From: Deltaproteobacteria bacterium | Lineage (GTDB): Bacteria > Myxococcota_A > Polyangia > JAAYKL01 | Direction: 5' to 3' | NCBI GenBank assembly: GCA_016935665.1 | Contig: JAFGQN010000193.1 | Coordinates: forward strand, 1 to 57,596 | Length of the DNA: 57,596 bases | In this document: one piece after another, positions 44,483 through 53,271 of the stretch | How positions within the stretch are numbered: the first letter of the stretch is position 1 | Layout: each line of letters starts with the position of its first letter | Position numbers and translations under genes: made by a program | The notes under the pieces: generated by a model | Told to the model about the DNA's origin: nothing | Database searches by the model: none | Seen by the model: only the letters and a program-made list of their open reading frames with translations

Positions 44483-46435
44483 ATGATTGCCAATCGTTAT
44501 TTTTCTCTCGCTGTTATCGCATTTGCATTTTCAATTTCATTTCATACGTTTGCCGCGCTGGCGGATGTCAGCGATGATATCCGGGTCTCCTCGGTGGGAT
44601 ACCCATCGGTCACAGCGAAAATCGCCTCTGTTGTGGGACAAACATCTGGCAGCTTTTCAGTAAAAACCGAAGATGGCACCCAGGTATTTGAGGGACAGCT
44701 CAGAGGAAACGGGGCCGTGGGTCAGGCGGATTTTTCATCGCTCACCCAGGCTGGAAAGTACTATGTGGACGTGCCGAATGTGGGGCAATCCATCGTTTTC
44801 CCCATTGGCGAAGATGCGGCACTGGCGCCTTTCAAAGCCGTCATGCTGGGTTTCTATGCGTGGCGTTCGGGAATCGATATTGCGTTTACATGGAACGGCG
44901 AAGAGTTTGCACACAGCGCAGGCCACCTCAATGACGGACTGCTGGACTTTGTGGCCCCGAACGCAAAGGGAACCACAAAAGATGCCACTGGTGGCTGGTA
45001 CGATGCGGGCGACTACGGTAAGTATATCGTCAACAGTGGCTGTGCGTTGGGTCCCATGCTTAGGGCATTTGAAGAAATGGGCGACCGTATTGCGGCGGTC
45101 ACTCTGCCGTTTATCCCCAAATCAGGCGGTCAGATTCCCGATTACCTCGATGAGGTGAAATACAATCTGGACTGGATGCAAAAAATGCAGTTTGAGGATG
45201 GCCGCGTGTCCCATAAGTTAACGCCCATTGAGTTTGCAGAGTTTGTCATGCCCGCCGATGACCCCCTGGACCGTTATATTTCACCATGGGGCTCGGCTGC
45301 TACCGCCGATTTCACTGCGGTTATGGCGCAGGCATCGCGAATTTACCGTCCCTATGACGCGGCCTATGCGGACCAGTTGCTCGCCGCAGCCACACTCTCC
45401 TACGATTACCTGGTTGCGCATCCCAATGATGTGAGAGCGGATTTGTCGGATTATGACAATCAGCAGTACAGCACCGACGACTGGGACGATCGCATCTGGG
45501 CCGCCTCGGAAATGTGGGAGACCACCGGAGACGCCAGTGCCCTTGACGATTTTGAAACCCGGGTGAGCAATCAACCCGTCGATCGCAACGGCAATTCCCC
45601 GGACATGGTGGAACACGTATGGGATTGGCCCAACCAAAAAAATCATGGCATTTTCACGTACCTGGCGTCAAAACGCGACGGCCGGGACGATGCGCTGGTG
45701 CGCACGCTGGAAGACGCTGTGATTAAATCCGCTGACAAAATCGTTACAGAAGCGTTCGACGGTCAGGAGGGCTTTGGCCGCGGATATGGCACCGACGACT
45801 ATTTCTGGGGCAGCAACGGACTGGTGGCGCGCGGATGCATGGTGTTGCGCCGAGCGTATGAACAGACCGCCAATGAAACCTATCTGGACGCCTGCATGCA
45901 ACAGGTAGCCAATCTGTTTGGTCGCAACCAGTACAATCGCTCGTACATCACCGGTGTGGGACTCAATCCGCCCCAGCATCCCCATTGCAGGCGGTCCGGC
46001 GCCAGCGGCCACACCTATCCGGGATATGTGGTGGGGGGTGGGCAGTCTGATGACGATTGGCTCGATGAAGAAGAAAGCTACCAGACTAACGAAATCGCCA
46101 TTAACTGGCAAGGCGCGCTCACATATGCGCTGGCCCAGTTCCTGCCGCTTTCGGACGATGTGGATACCGACACCGATACCGGCGGAGATGCGGATAGTGA
46201 CAGCGATACCGATACTGACGCCGATACCGATGGTGACGCGGATTCAGACAGCGATAGCGATGCAGACGGCGACACCGACGGCGACACCGACACCGACGGC
46301 GACACCGACAGCGACTCTGATGTGGACGCCACCGACTCCCAAAGCGACAACAGCAGCAATTCGAGCAGCTGCGGGTGCGCGCAGGTGGGCAGCGACCGCA
46401 TCGTCCGTTGCATTTTCACCCTTTTGTTCCGCTGA
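44483..46435 (+). CDS. Secreted GH9 endoglucanase with Asp-rich C-terminal stalk and sorting-like tail
   Basis: A 650-residue cellulase. After the signal peptide (RYFSLAVIAFAFSISFHTFA) comes a CelD-type Ig-like domain (about 30-110, IRVSSVGYPSVTAKIASVV). The GH9 (alpha/alpha)6 domain follows (about 115-550). The catalytic base pair is D174 and D177 in GGWYDAGDYGKY. The late histidine/arginine region is GLNPPQHPHCRRSGASG, and the acid Glu lies in YQTNEIAINWQGALTYALA. Residues 557-612 are a stalk of Asp alternating with Ser, Thr, Gly and Ala. The last 21 residues, beginning CGCAQVGSDR, end in a hydrophobic stretch and Arg, like a degenerate MYXO-CTERM signal. It should cleave beta-1,4-glucans on the cell surface. 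Confidence 0.9.
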   Translation: MIANRYFSLAVIAFAFSISFHTFAALADVSDDIRVSSVGYPSVTAKIASVVGQTSGSFSVKTEDGTQVFEGQLRGNGAVGQADFSSLTQAGKYYVDVPNVGQSIVFPIGEDAALAPFKAVMLGFYAWRSGIDIAFTWNGEEFAHSAGHLNDGLLDFVAPNAKGTTKDATGGWYDAGDYGKYIVNSGCALGPMLRAFEEMGDRIAAVTLPFIPKSGGQIPDYLDEVKYNLDWMQKMQFEDGRVSHKLTPIEFAEFVMPADDPLDRYISPWGSAATADFTAVMAQASRIYRPYDAAYADQLLAAATLSYDYLVAHPNDVRADLSDYDNQQYSTDDWDDRIWAASEMWETTGDASALDDFETRVSNQPVDRNGNSPDMVEHVWDWPNQKNHGIFTYLASKRDGRDDALVRTLEDAVIKSADKIVTEAFDGQEGFGRGYGTDDYFWGSNGLVARGCMVLRRAYEQTANETYLDACMQQVANLFGRNQYNRSYITGVGLNPPQHPHCRRSGASGHTYPGYVVGGGQSDDDWLDEEESYQTNEIAINWQGALTYALAQFLPLSDDVDTDTDTGGDADSDSDTDTDADTDGDADSDSDSDADGDTDGDTDTDGDTDSDSDVDATDSQSDNSSNSSSCGCAQVGSDRIVRCIFTLLFR

Positions 46436-46446
46436 AATTTACTTTC

Positions 46447-46560
46447 TTACTTTGCGACAGTTATTGTTAAAGATACATCGGACTGGCAGTCCTGTTCGGT
46501 ACACAGTTCGCCGGTACAGGTGGCGCTCACAATAGCGGAGGTAACGCTTTCAATTAGGTG
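46447..46560 (-). pseudogene. Possible C-terminal fragment of a Cys-rich secreted protein
   Basis: Read on the minus strand to the TAA at 46447-46449, this stretch encodes ESVTSAIVSATCTG, then ELCTEQDCQSDVSLTITVAK. The pattern of three evenly spaced cysteines and a final alternating beta-strand looks like the end of a real exported protein. The frame is closed upstream by a TAA near 46658, and no start or signal peptide is seen. I take it as a decayed gene end, with low confidence. Confidence 0.25.
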
Positions 46561-46860
46561 GACAAAGCAGACGGCGACAGTCACGCCCCCAAAACCATGT
46601 GACTGCCGCCATCTATCAGGAGTTCCTTTTAAAACAGGGAACTCATTCCCCCCCGGTTAATCCAATGTCATTTTGATGAACAAATATTAAGTAGCGCTGC
46701 ACTTCAAACTGGACCAGACTTTTTTAAAAAAGTGCATTTTTTCTTCATTATCCATTATTCGTGCAACTATTCAGTCAAACTGGTCACTCGGATCATTGAA
46801 GGAACTCAATTCGTAGCCCATCACTCCGGATTCAGTTGGAACCAATTCCATGGTACTCCA

Positions 46861-46886
46861 TCCCCGGGTTTTACCCCGAATTTCGC
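46861..46886. repeat. REP-like palindrome, divergent copy
   Basis: CCCCGGGTTTTACCCCG with GAATTTCG to one side resembles the reverse complement of the palindromic core seen at 9-85, 3258 and 51665. It lies in the gap after the beta-helix gene stop on the minus strand. Confidence 0.4.
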
Positions 46887-46957
46887 GTCTTACCGCCAAT
46901 TGGTGCGCCCTGAGTCTCTTCATTCATCGGGAAATCGAGCATCGTCCATGCGCCGAC

Positions 46958-48607
46958 TTATTTTTCGCAATACTCCGAAGCCCCCATGTCCGGCGCGCCG
47001 CCACAGGGAACCGGGTGACCGTCAACGTCTGTCCATTCCTGCCATGTATCGGTGTGGCCAATATCAATGGCTGGGCTTTCTGAGGTTAAACGCCAGTCGT
47101 CAGTGAACTTTACGTCCGCCGCTTCGATAGAACCTTCGCCGAGGTCCAGTCCCATAGGTGCTTTGGGTGAAAACAGATTGCTGTACTGATCCGGAACGCC
47201 ATTCATCATCATGCCGGCGCCATTCTCCACCACGGCAAAAATGTTGTTTCTAACAATCACCATTCCGGGTTGCAGGGGATCTGCCTCGTACCCCTGATCA
47301 CTATTGACAAGCAGTCCCATTGAATTACGCGCGGCCTGCTCGAAATCGGAGTCATTTTGGGGGGTGTGCACAATCGTGTTGTGTTCAAACACCATATTCT
47401 CAAAATCGGTATTCACCGGCTGCAGGAGATACAGCCACATGGCATCGACCGAAATGTTATAGGAGACATAGCAGTTTTTAATTTTCCCATGATTCTCCTG
47501 AATCGCATCGGTTCCGCGAAAATTCCCCGAACACCCTTCGAACAGACCAATACTGCGTTCGCAGTAATTATGATGAAAATACACATTTTCAATGGTGGAA
47601 TTGGCGGCAGGATTCACAATTTCAAGACAACCCCCTTCTTCACCCCCCAGGGTGTCATTTTTTCCATGACATTCGCTGGCGCTGTTGTAAGCAATTTCAT
47701 TGTTGGATGCCATAATCATATATGCCTCCGCGCCACCGGAGGTATTCATGTCACCGGAGTCTCCCGACATTCCGGAAAGATGATGCACGCTGTTGCCAAT
47801 AATCAGATTGCCTTCACTCATCACACTGAATCCCAATTCGAACACGCCATCGCTGCCGTCCACTTCACAGTCGTGAACAATATTTCCGGTAAGCCCACCA
47901 CTCTCCTCGCCGCCAAATCCGCCCCAGCTGCCCATCATAATTCCGGATGAGGCACTGGTCCCCTTGAATTTCAATCCATCCAAAACGATGTTGGTCCCGC
48001 TCACCATGGCAACTCCCATGAAGACAGGCCGGTCGCCTTCCCCAAAGGTGGAATAGGTCACTCCGGATACAGGCGAAAATCGTTCCTCATCAATGACCGT
48101 TCCCCGTTTGATATATACGGCATCCCCTGCAGATATCCGGCGACCCGCCGGAAGGTTCTTCCATGGCGCCTCCGGCGACGTACCCGACGCATCATCATCG
48201 CCATTTTCGGGATCTACATAATATTTGGCGCCACTTACCTTTGGCAGTTCAAAGTCCGGCCCAGTAAATTTCGGTTCAATTCCGCTATCGCCGTCTGAAT
48301 CTGTATCCGAATCCGTGTCTGCATCACTATCTGAATCGGTATCCGTATCCGTATCCGTATCCGCATCAGTATCGGAATCGCCGTCTGAGTATCTGTCTGA
48401 ATCGCTATCGCCATCCGCATCGCTATCGGTATCGGCATCCGTGTCCGCGTCTGAATCCCCGTCAGCATCAGCATCCGCATCCGCATCTGTGGCAGAATCC
48501 GCATTGTTATCTTCTTTTGAATTATCCTGTTTAAAACCCTTTTCTGAGCAGCTCCATAGTCCGACTGCCAACAGACACATTATTATTGCGTAATTTAATG
48601 TATTCAT
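46958..48607 (-). CDS. Lipoprotein with Asp-rich stalk and right-handed parallel beta-helix
   Basis: A 549-residue lipoprotein. The lipobox is AVGLWSC (Cys20). Residues 38-108 are an extreme Asp stalk, Asp alternating with Ser, Ala, Thr or Gly, encoded by near-repeats of six bases. The rest starts [20 protein letters not shown], then APWKNLPAG, the usual opening of secreted beta-helix glycan-active or polysaccharide-binding proteins. It continues with turns such as [30 protein letters not shown] and [12 protein letters not shown]. It ends with [20 protein letters not shown], then [11 protein letters not shown], a common close for this group. I chose the ATG at 48607 after AAAGGTG. No lyase catalytic set can be assigned. 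Confidence 0.85.
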   Translation of the reverse strand: MNTLNYAIIMCLLAVGLWSCSEKGFKQDNSKEDNNADSATDADADADADGDSDADTDADTDSDADGDSDSDRYSDGDSDTDADTDTDTDTDSDSDADTDSDTDSDGDSGIEPKFTGPDFELPKVSGAKYYVDPENGDDDASGTSPEAPWKNLPAGRRISAGDAVYIKRGTVIDEERFSPVSGVTYSTFGEGDRPVFMGVAMVSGTNIVLDGLKFKGTSASSGIMMGSWGGFGGEESGGLTGNIVHDCEVDGSDGVFELGFSVMSEGNLIIGNSVHHLSGMSGDSGDMNTSGGAEAYMIMASNNEIAYNSASECHGKNDTLGGEEGGCLEIVNPAANSTIENVYFHHNYCERSIGLFEGCSGNFRGTDAIQENHGKIKNCYVSYNISVDAMWLYLLQPVNTDFENMVFEHNTIVHTPQNDSDFEQAARNSMGLLVNSDQGYEADPLQPGMVIVRNNIFAVVENGAGMMMNGVPDQYSNLFSPKAPMGLDLGEGSIEAADVKFTDDWRLTSESPAIDIGHTDTWQEWTDVDGHPVPCGGAPDMGASEYCEK

Positions 48608-48763
48608 GGCGCGCACCTTTCTGTAAACAGATATTGTTGTTCCTCGTAATCAAATACAGGGTTCAAAAAATAGAATTTCGGGAATTAAAATATTAAAACC
48701 CAATACGATAGACTCATCCGTCAGAGAATTTCGACTGATTTTACAGTTGGGGGCTTCATCTAT
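48608..48763. other. Intergenic, upstream region of the beta-helix lipoprotein
   Basis: This holds the leader of the beta-helix gene (minus strand). I see nothing else apart from the tail of the decayed transposase frame, which stays open until a TGA near 48650. Confidence 0.35.
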
Positions 48764-48940
48764 TGGATTATATATATCATCTGCCCAATTGAATGGATTG
48801 TTCTCAATATATTTTCGCCGAATGTCCAATTTGTTTTCATCGCGCAGGATACGTTCTTAATAATTGCGTTGCCATACCCGTTTATGAAAAGCAGGCCACC
48901 TATGTTGTTTGACACCGGTAATGTAACCATTTGTTGTCCC
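48764..48940 (-). pseudogene. Decayed REP-associated tyrosine transposase (Y1_Tnp/RAYT) C-terminal fragment
   Basis: On the minus strand this reads TTNGYITGVKQHRWPAFHKR, then VWQRNY, a TAA at 48857-48859, and in the same frame ERILRDENKLDIRRKYIE, then NNPFNWADDIYNP. The order WQRNYYE...IRDE...YI..NP.NW is the C-terminal signature of REP-associated tyrosine transposases. The stop replaces the second residue of the Tyr-Tyr pair. The N-terminal two thirds of the enzyme are missing, since the AlbA-type gene ends at 49026 immediately upstream. It is clearly inactive, but the genome has, or had, such transposases, which fits the REP-like palindromes in this window. Confidence 0.75.
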
Positions 48941-49025
48941 CCACCCTTCGTCCCCCACCCTTTCGAGCGCATCGGCTGACACCTCAGTGGCGACAGGTTT
49001 GCAGACAAACCATATCAAACAGGAA

Positions 49026-50816
49026 TCAGTTTTCGACTTTGGATAATTCTGTCCGAAGGCTGTGTTCATGGGGCAGCAACTCGATCGCTTTTTGATAGGC
49101 GACCACAATCTCACTGGTCGGCCGCTTCAGCCGTCGCTTTACCCTCGCCAAATCACGCCAGGCGAACCCGTGTCTGGTTTTATCCGCGTCCATCTGGAGC
49201 ACCCGTTCGAGCAGTTCCTGAGCTTCCTGAAGCAATCGCTTTTGAGATGCTCGGATTTGTGGATTCTGCTCTCGTCCCGCCTTGCCTGCCAGCTTGATCT
49301 TGGTTTGCGCGAATTCGTGCAAAGCGCGCGTATCATATAGTACTGCGTCACCCGCTTTTTCAAAGTAGCGATGTGCGTTTTGCTGTTTCCCAAGACGGCG
49401 TGACAGAATGGCAGCGTCAAGAGCGTCGTCACTCGCCAGCAGTTGGGGCATTGATTTCATGTAATCAGCTGCTTTTTTGTTCAGCCCCGAATCGAGCAGT
49501 ACTTGTACAAGTACATTCGCAACTGAGGGCACGAATTCTGTCACTGCTTCATCCTGAAACTGCAAAAATACGTCCTCTGCGGCCCCTGTCTTACCTTTCA
49601 TTCCAAGCAGGCGAATGTACTCGACGGTAAGAGTCGGTGACGTGGGCATTTTGTTCCATGCTTCCTCTATTCGCCTGAACGCGTCATCTTCGCTACCGAG
49701 CGCTTTTAAGTGTGCGGCATCACGGAGAGCCGATATGGCCACGTATTCCGGATGCGCAGGGAGCGTTACGCGAAAATATGTCCGCGAATCATCGAAATCA
49801 AACATCGGGTCAGAGGAACCATTTTCCCGCATCGCTCTAAACAGTTTGCGCAAGCCGGTTCCCCGGCCCTCAGCCAGTTTCAATTCTTTTAAAAATTCGC
49901 CAACCCTGCGATTTCGCGCCGGCACTGGTAGTATTGGTTTTTGTTGCAGCAAATGCGCCATCTGTATCGCCTGATGCGGCCCGGGATAGCTGATGATTTC
50001 AATACGGTCAGGATACAGATATACCTTTACGGGTTCCGAACTCTCTTCGTAGCTGCGGTGGTAAACCGCATTCACCAACGCCTCCCTTAGCGCCGGGATG
50101 GGATAGCTGACCCATCCTTTTACTCTAAATGAACGGGCCTGCTTTTCAATATGATGCGCAGATATGTTTTCAAGGTACGCAAGGGCATTTTTCAGTTGTT
50201 CATGAACTCCACCTCTGAACGTTTTTTCTTCGAGCAGGTTTCCGGAAGAATCATCAGCGTACTGAACTATTTCAATGCGAGAGCCGGGAAACCAGTGATC
50301 CGCATCTTCGCTGAACATCAACAATCCGATTTTTTTCGGCGCGTCGTGCCCGTTTACGGGAACCGCAATTCTTAGTTTTCTATAAAGCTCGCGGGTTATT
50401 GTTTCGTCTAAAAGACCACTGCGTATGTCCCTTAAAAACTCTCTGACCTTCGTTTCCCGAAAATCGTCGGTGGTTGCACGGAGCTCACGTCTGTCGTCAA
50501 ATGGAACCCGCGCGGTCAGCTGGAGCAGCTCTTCCAACACACCATTTTTCTCAGCATCGACACTTTCTGAACCAATTCTAACCCAATATTTTCTTTCCCC
50601 CTTTTCACCATCCGGCGCCCTGTGAGGTCTGTTGTCGCTGGCAGGAACCCATATCACAAATATATCCCGTCCATTAATCTTTTCGGGTGACATAATCGGC
50701 TGGAATTCAGGGTCTATTCGATTGCAATTGCCACGTGCCCATTTATGGATTTCGTCTATTTGCCCGGTAGACACGCCTTTAGGCGGCAGCACCGCGCAAC
50801 CATTATCCTCTGCCAC
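49026..50816 (-). CDS. Schlafen/AlbA_2-domain ATP-binding regulator with TPR-like C-terminus (5' end broken)
   Basis: 596 residues from the GTG at 50816. It contains the later part of an AlbA_2 (Schlafen-type) domain (MAEDNGCAVLPPKG, then ERKYWVRIGSESVDA) and a GHKL-like ATPase-type region (PALREALVNAVYHRSYEESS; KVYLYPDRIEIISYPGP; EGRGTGLRKLFRAM). A helical repeat half follows (about 370-596: DDAFRRIEEAWNKM; NAHRYFEKAGDAVLYD; EIVVAYQKAIELLPHEHS). Such proteins are putative regulators, sometimes linked to defence. The domain clearly begins upstream of this start, where an in-frame TAA interrupts it (see 50817-50996). The product from 50816 would lack the first AlbA strands. Confidence 0.75.
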   Translation of the reverse strand: MAEDNGCAVLPPKGVSTGQIDEIHKWARGNCNRIDPEFQPIMSPEKINGRDIFVIWVPASDNRPHRAPDGEKGERKYWVRIGSESVDAEKNGVLEELLQLTARVPFDDRRELRATTDDFRETKVREFLRDIRSGLLDETITRELYRKLRIAVPVNGHDAPKKIGLLMFSEDADHWFPGSRIEIVQYADDSSGNLLEEKTFRGGVHEQLKNALAYLENISAHHIEKQARSFRVKGWVSYPIPALREALVNAVYHRSYEESSEPVKVYLYPDRIEIISYPGPHQAIQMAHLLQQKPILPVPARNRRVGEFLKELKLAEGRGTGLRKLFRAMRENGSSDPMFDFDDSRTYFRVTLPAHPEYVAISALRDAAHLKALGSEDDAFRRIEEAWNKMPTSPTLTVEYIRLLGMKGKTGAAEDVFLQFQDEAVTEFVPSVANVLVQVLLDSGLNKKAADYMKSMPQLLASDDALDAAILSRRLGKQQNAHRYFEKAGDAVLYDTRALHEFAQTKIKLAGKAGREQNPQIRASQKRLLQEAQELLERVLQMDADKTRHGFAWRDLARVKRRLKRPTSEIVVAYQKAIELLPHEHSLRTELSKVEN

Positions 50817-50996
50817 GCCAATGACAATATATCCGCCATTTAAATTATGCAGATCATTGGCGAAAGCACATATTGTTTTCAGGACCTGATAACCAACTGT
50901 TTTCGCATTCCAGCTGGCTTTAAACTCGATTCGCGCGGACTCTACCCCCTGGCAATGAAGCAGCTCTTAAATGTTTACGGTCAGTATTTTGCTCAT
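50817..50996 (-). pseudogene. 5' part of the AlbA_2 gene with an in-frame stop
   Basis: The same frame continues upstream of 50816 as ELLHCQGVESARIEFKASW, then NAKTVGYQVLKTICAFAND and LHNLNGGYIVIGV. That is the true start of an AlbA_2 domain. Nine codons further on lies an ATG at 50996 (MSKILTVNI), but codon 10 is TAA (50969-50967). A single base change from CAA, GAA or AAA would explain it. The only alternatives are a CTG start at 50963 or the internal GTG at 50816. Either the gene is freshly inactivated, the start is non-standard, or the base is an assembly error. Confidence 0.65.
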
Positions 50997-51664
50997 TAAT
51001 TCACTTTCGACAAAATGGGCTCAATCACCTATTGGGCGCAAAAGCCGAGTATTTCAGATAATCCTGGATATTATGATGTAAATTACCCAGTCAATTTGTA
51101 ACCGTGTTATGCTTGGGAATCCGCCATTAAAACCGCCCAAACTATTATTTGCATCACTCAATCTGCCGTTTTGACATATCAAATTTGTTTGCCGCGGGGG
51201 CAAATAGAGGTTTGTTGATGATTTCCCTTCATTTCCAAAGCCCCCGCCCCGGTTGGATTCTCATGAGTTGTTCAAACACCCATCTTCGAATCGGCGATTG
51301 ACATCAATTGGATGACTGGCATCGAAATTTTGCTTTGATGTCAGCGGCGCCGTCATCAAACACGTGCGCGCAATGGGACATTTGGGGGAGCATGGCACAC
51401 GAATCCATTGTGCTGCCGCATTTTTAAAACATCGGTGCTGACAGAAAAAGCGGGTGCTATCCAGGCGCTACGTTTACGTTTACACCGAGGTGAATCCGCA
51501 GAGCATATATTCCCAACGCCATCGGGGACGCAGCACCGCCATCGGGGACGCAGCACTACCACCGTCGCGGGAATCCAGAAAGCACTGAAAATGTGAGCAA
51601 ACTGGACCCCCGCGGGGGTGACGTTTTACGCTGTCTTTACCAGCACTTTTTGAAAAGCTACCCA
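50997..51664. other. Gene-free stretch with a 20-bp tandem repeat
   Basis: No supported gene lies between the AlbA gene and the 77-bp repeat. A 20-bp unit (CGCCATCGGGGACGCAGCAC) occurs twice in tandem at 51517-51536 and 51537-51556. The short open frames here have no ribosome site and change reading sense across the repeat. This looks like decayed or spacer DNA. Confidence 0.45.
51517..51556. repeat. Tandem 20-bp repeat, two copies
   Basis: Two exact adjacent copies of CGCCATCGGGGACGCAGCAC. A unit of 20 is not a multiple of three, which argues against a coding repeat. It lies 109 bases before the second copy of the 77-bp repeat. Confidence 0.85.
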
Positions 51665-51741
51665 CCGCAACCAGTTTTCGGCCGGGGATAAACCCCGGGC
51701 CCTACATTATTTTGCTGCAGCGACGACTTTGCGATTGCCCT
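51665..51741. repeat. 77-bp dispersed repeat, copy 2
   Basis: Identical to 9-85 over all 77 bases and in the same orientation, with the same GGGG/CCCC hairpin core. The next 140 bases, up to the end of the Cys-rich protein gene at 51886, hold no clear gene. A minus-strand open frame (51658-51864) reads across the repeat and looks partly protein-like (REVVPRGCDNEEEFNKPYEE), but has no family or ribosome site. Confidence 0.85.
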
Positions 51742-51885
51742 GGTTTCCCGGTGCAGTTCTTCATAGGGTTTATTGAATTCTTCCTCGTTGTCGCATCCTC
51801 TTGGAACCACCTCTCTAAAACCTCCGCGGTTCAAAATTGCGCGACTGGCGTGATACAGGAACACGCTATTGGGTTTGGCTGCAGA

Positions 51886-52986
51886 TTAAGGGCCCATGGG
51901 ACCCGGCGTGATGACTTCAAAGGCGCTGGCCGGGACGTCTTTGAGTTCCTGCTCGTCACCATTCCAACCCGGATTTGTTTCTGCCTGGAAATAAAACGCC
52001 GATCCGTTGTCGGCGAGAATCATGCCGTAGCGCTTCATGGCCCGGAGGATAATTTGCGCGGTTGGGTTGAACGAAGATATGTCATAGTCTGCTTTTAGAC
52101 GTACCCGCAACCCCATGGGCGGATGCGATGGCTCGTCACCGCAGCCGCCGGGAACTGCATAGTGAGACGCTGGCGCGACATAGTTGCTACGGGTGCAGGG
52201 CATGGTGAAACGAATGGCGTGACGGATTTCGCCTTCGGTGATTTCACTGTAGCGAATCAGCCCCGCTGCGATGGATAGACCGGCCGCATCGGCGGAGGTC
52301 CAGCCCATGGGGCGCTGGCCAGAGCTGTTTTCACTTAAATCAAATATCGCGCCACAGCCACAATGCCAGCCATCGGACAAATACGTGCAGTTGCCCGACT
52401 CGTACAGCATGCATGTGCCTTCCTGCAGGGTGAGCAGGTGACAGTCGCCATCGCAATTGTAGGCGTCGCCGCCTTCAATCCGCGCGTCGTCCGGCGTGGG
52501 GAAGGGATAGGGACCGGGGTCGCTTTCCTCGGGGTACCAGTCAAAGGATATGGGGCGCATGGGTTCGGTTTCGGGTACGATGTTGATGGGAATTCCCCAT
52601 TCCTGATTGTCCCAGTTGCCAAAATCCGGATGCAGGTTCACATTCCCGGCAAGCGCCAGGACATTGCTGGTCCATGCCGCGTCCACGGAGGCGTTGGAAA
52701 TGTCGCGGTTCCATTCGTCATCGGCCGTAAATATGGTACATCCCGCGATGACCGGCAATGTGGTGTTGCTTCCCGTGCCGGTGTCTGTATCCGCCCCGGT
52801 ATCCACTCCGGAATCACTGTCAACATGGGTGACAGTGTCGTGCGGTGAGCTGGAATCAGCTGTTGTGCCGGAATCTGAAGTCGACGATGTATCAGTGGTG
52901 TCCGGACCATCGCCGGAACCGCCGCTGTCAGAACAACCGAGAACTCCAATTGTCAGAACAATGGCCATTATGCATCTGACTGTCAT
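51886..52986 (-). CDS. Secreted Cys-rich lipoprotein of unknown function
   Basis: A 366-residue lipoprotein with lipobox LTIGVLGCSDS (Cys18), a Ser/Thr/Asp stalk (about 20-75), and a globular domain. The domain begins CTIFTADDEWNRDISNASVD and includes LHPDFGNWDNQEWGIPINIV, then DPGPYPFPTPDDARIEGG. It closes with RPMGWTSADAAGLSIAAGLI, EIRHAIRFTMPC and IILRAMKRYGMILADNGSAF. I recognise this as a recurring secreted family in actinobacteria and deltaproteobacteria without assigned function. The conserved His, Asp and Glu could form an active site, but none is established. GGGAAGC precedes the ATG. Confidence 0.75.
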   Translation of the reverse strand: MTVRCIMAIVLTIGVLGCSDSGGSGDGPDTTDTSSTSDSGTTADSSSPHDTVTHVDSDSGVDTGADTDTGTGSNTTLPVIAGCTIFTADDEWNRDISNASVDAAWTSNVLALAGNVNLHPDFGNWDNQEWGIPINIVPETEPMRPISFDWYPEESDPGPYPFPTPDDARIEGGDAYNCDGDCHLLTLQEGTCMLYESGNCTYLSDGWHCGCGAIFDLSENSSGQRPMGWTSADAAGLSIAAGLIRYSEITEGEIRHAIRFTMPCTRSNYVAPASHYAVPGGCGDEPSHPPMGLRVRLKADYDISSFNPTAQIILRAMKRYGMILADNGSAFYFQAETNPGWNGDEQELKDVPASAFEVITPGPMGP

Positions 52987-53271
52987 GCTTCCCTCTCTTT
53001 GCTTGTGCCCTAAAACAGGGAGTTGTCGTGAAAAAAACAGTTTAGCACATCCCGGCGTCGAGATGACACAGAATGCAATATCCGGAACAGCTCAATCCGG
53101 GTCGCCGACTGTTCCATTGCGAATTCATCATTTTCATTTTATTCCAGCCCCCCACACCGCTTGAGCGACCGAATCACCCGGTGAACTGTTTTTTCTGCGA
53201 TTCAATTCGACCACAGTCCTGAATGCGTTAAAAATTATGTTCAAAGCAACGGGAACCTCAAGGAGTACAGG

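Larger units (their letters stand above)
46436..46957. other. 522-bp gap with repeat and possible coding remnant
   Basis: Between the convergent GH9 and beta-helix genes I see no intact gene. On the minus strand the frame ending at the TAA at 46447 reads protein-like (TCTGELCTEQDCQSDVSL), see the remnant entry. A REP-like palindrome lies at 46861. Runs of C7 and A/T follow the GH9 stop. Confidence 0.4.

Noticed and set aside
46078-46419. Minus-strand Ser/Val-rich open frame opposite the GH9 stalk
   Set aside because: It is the mirror of the Asp-codon repeats. The plus-strand reading is a signal-bearing GH9 enzyme, so the mirror is a shadow.
48290-48500. Short regular repeats as a CRISPR array
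   Set aside because: The units are six bases, in frame, and encode Asp-x pairs with no spacers. There are no cas genes.
48225-48593. Plus-strand Ser-rich open frame opposite the beta-helix stalk
   Set aside because: Same cause: antisense to Asp-Ser codon repeats in a clear lipoprotein gene.
9-51741. The two identical 77-bp direct repeats as ends of a 51-kb mobile island
   Set aside because: The span holds core genes (V-ATPase, ndk, pilus operon) and no integrase, relaxase or phage gene. The repeat also has divergent relatives inside the span, as a REP family would.
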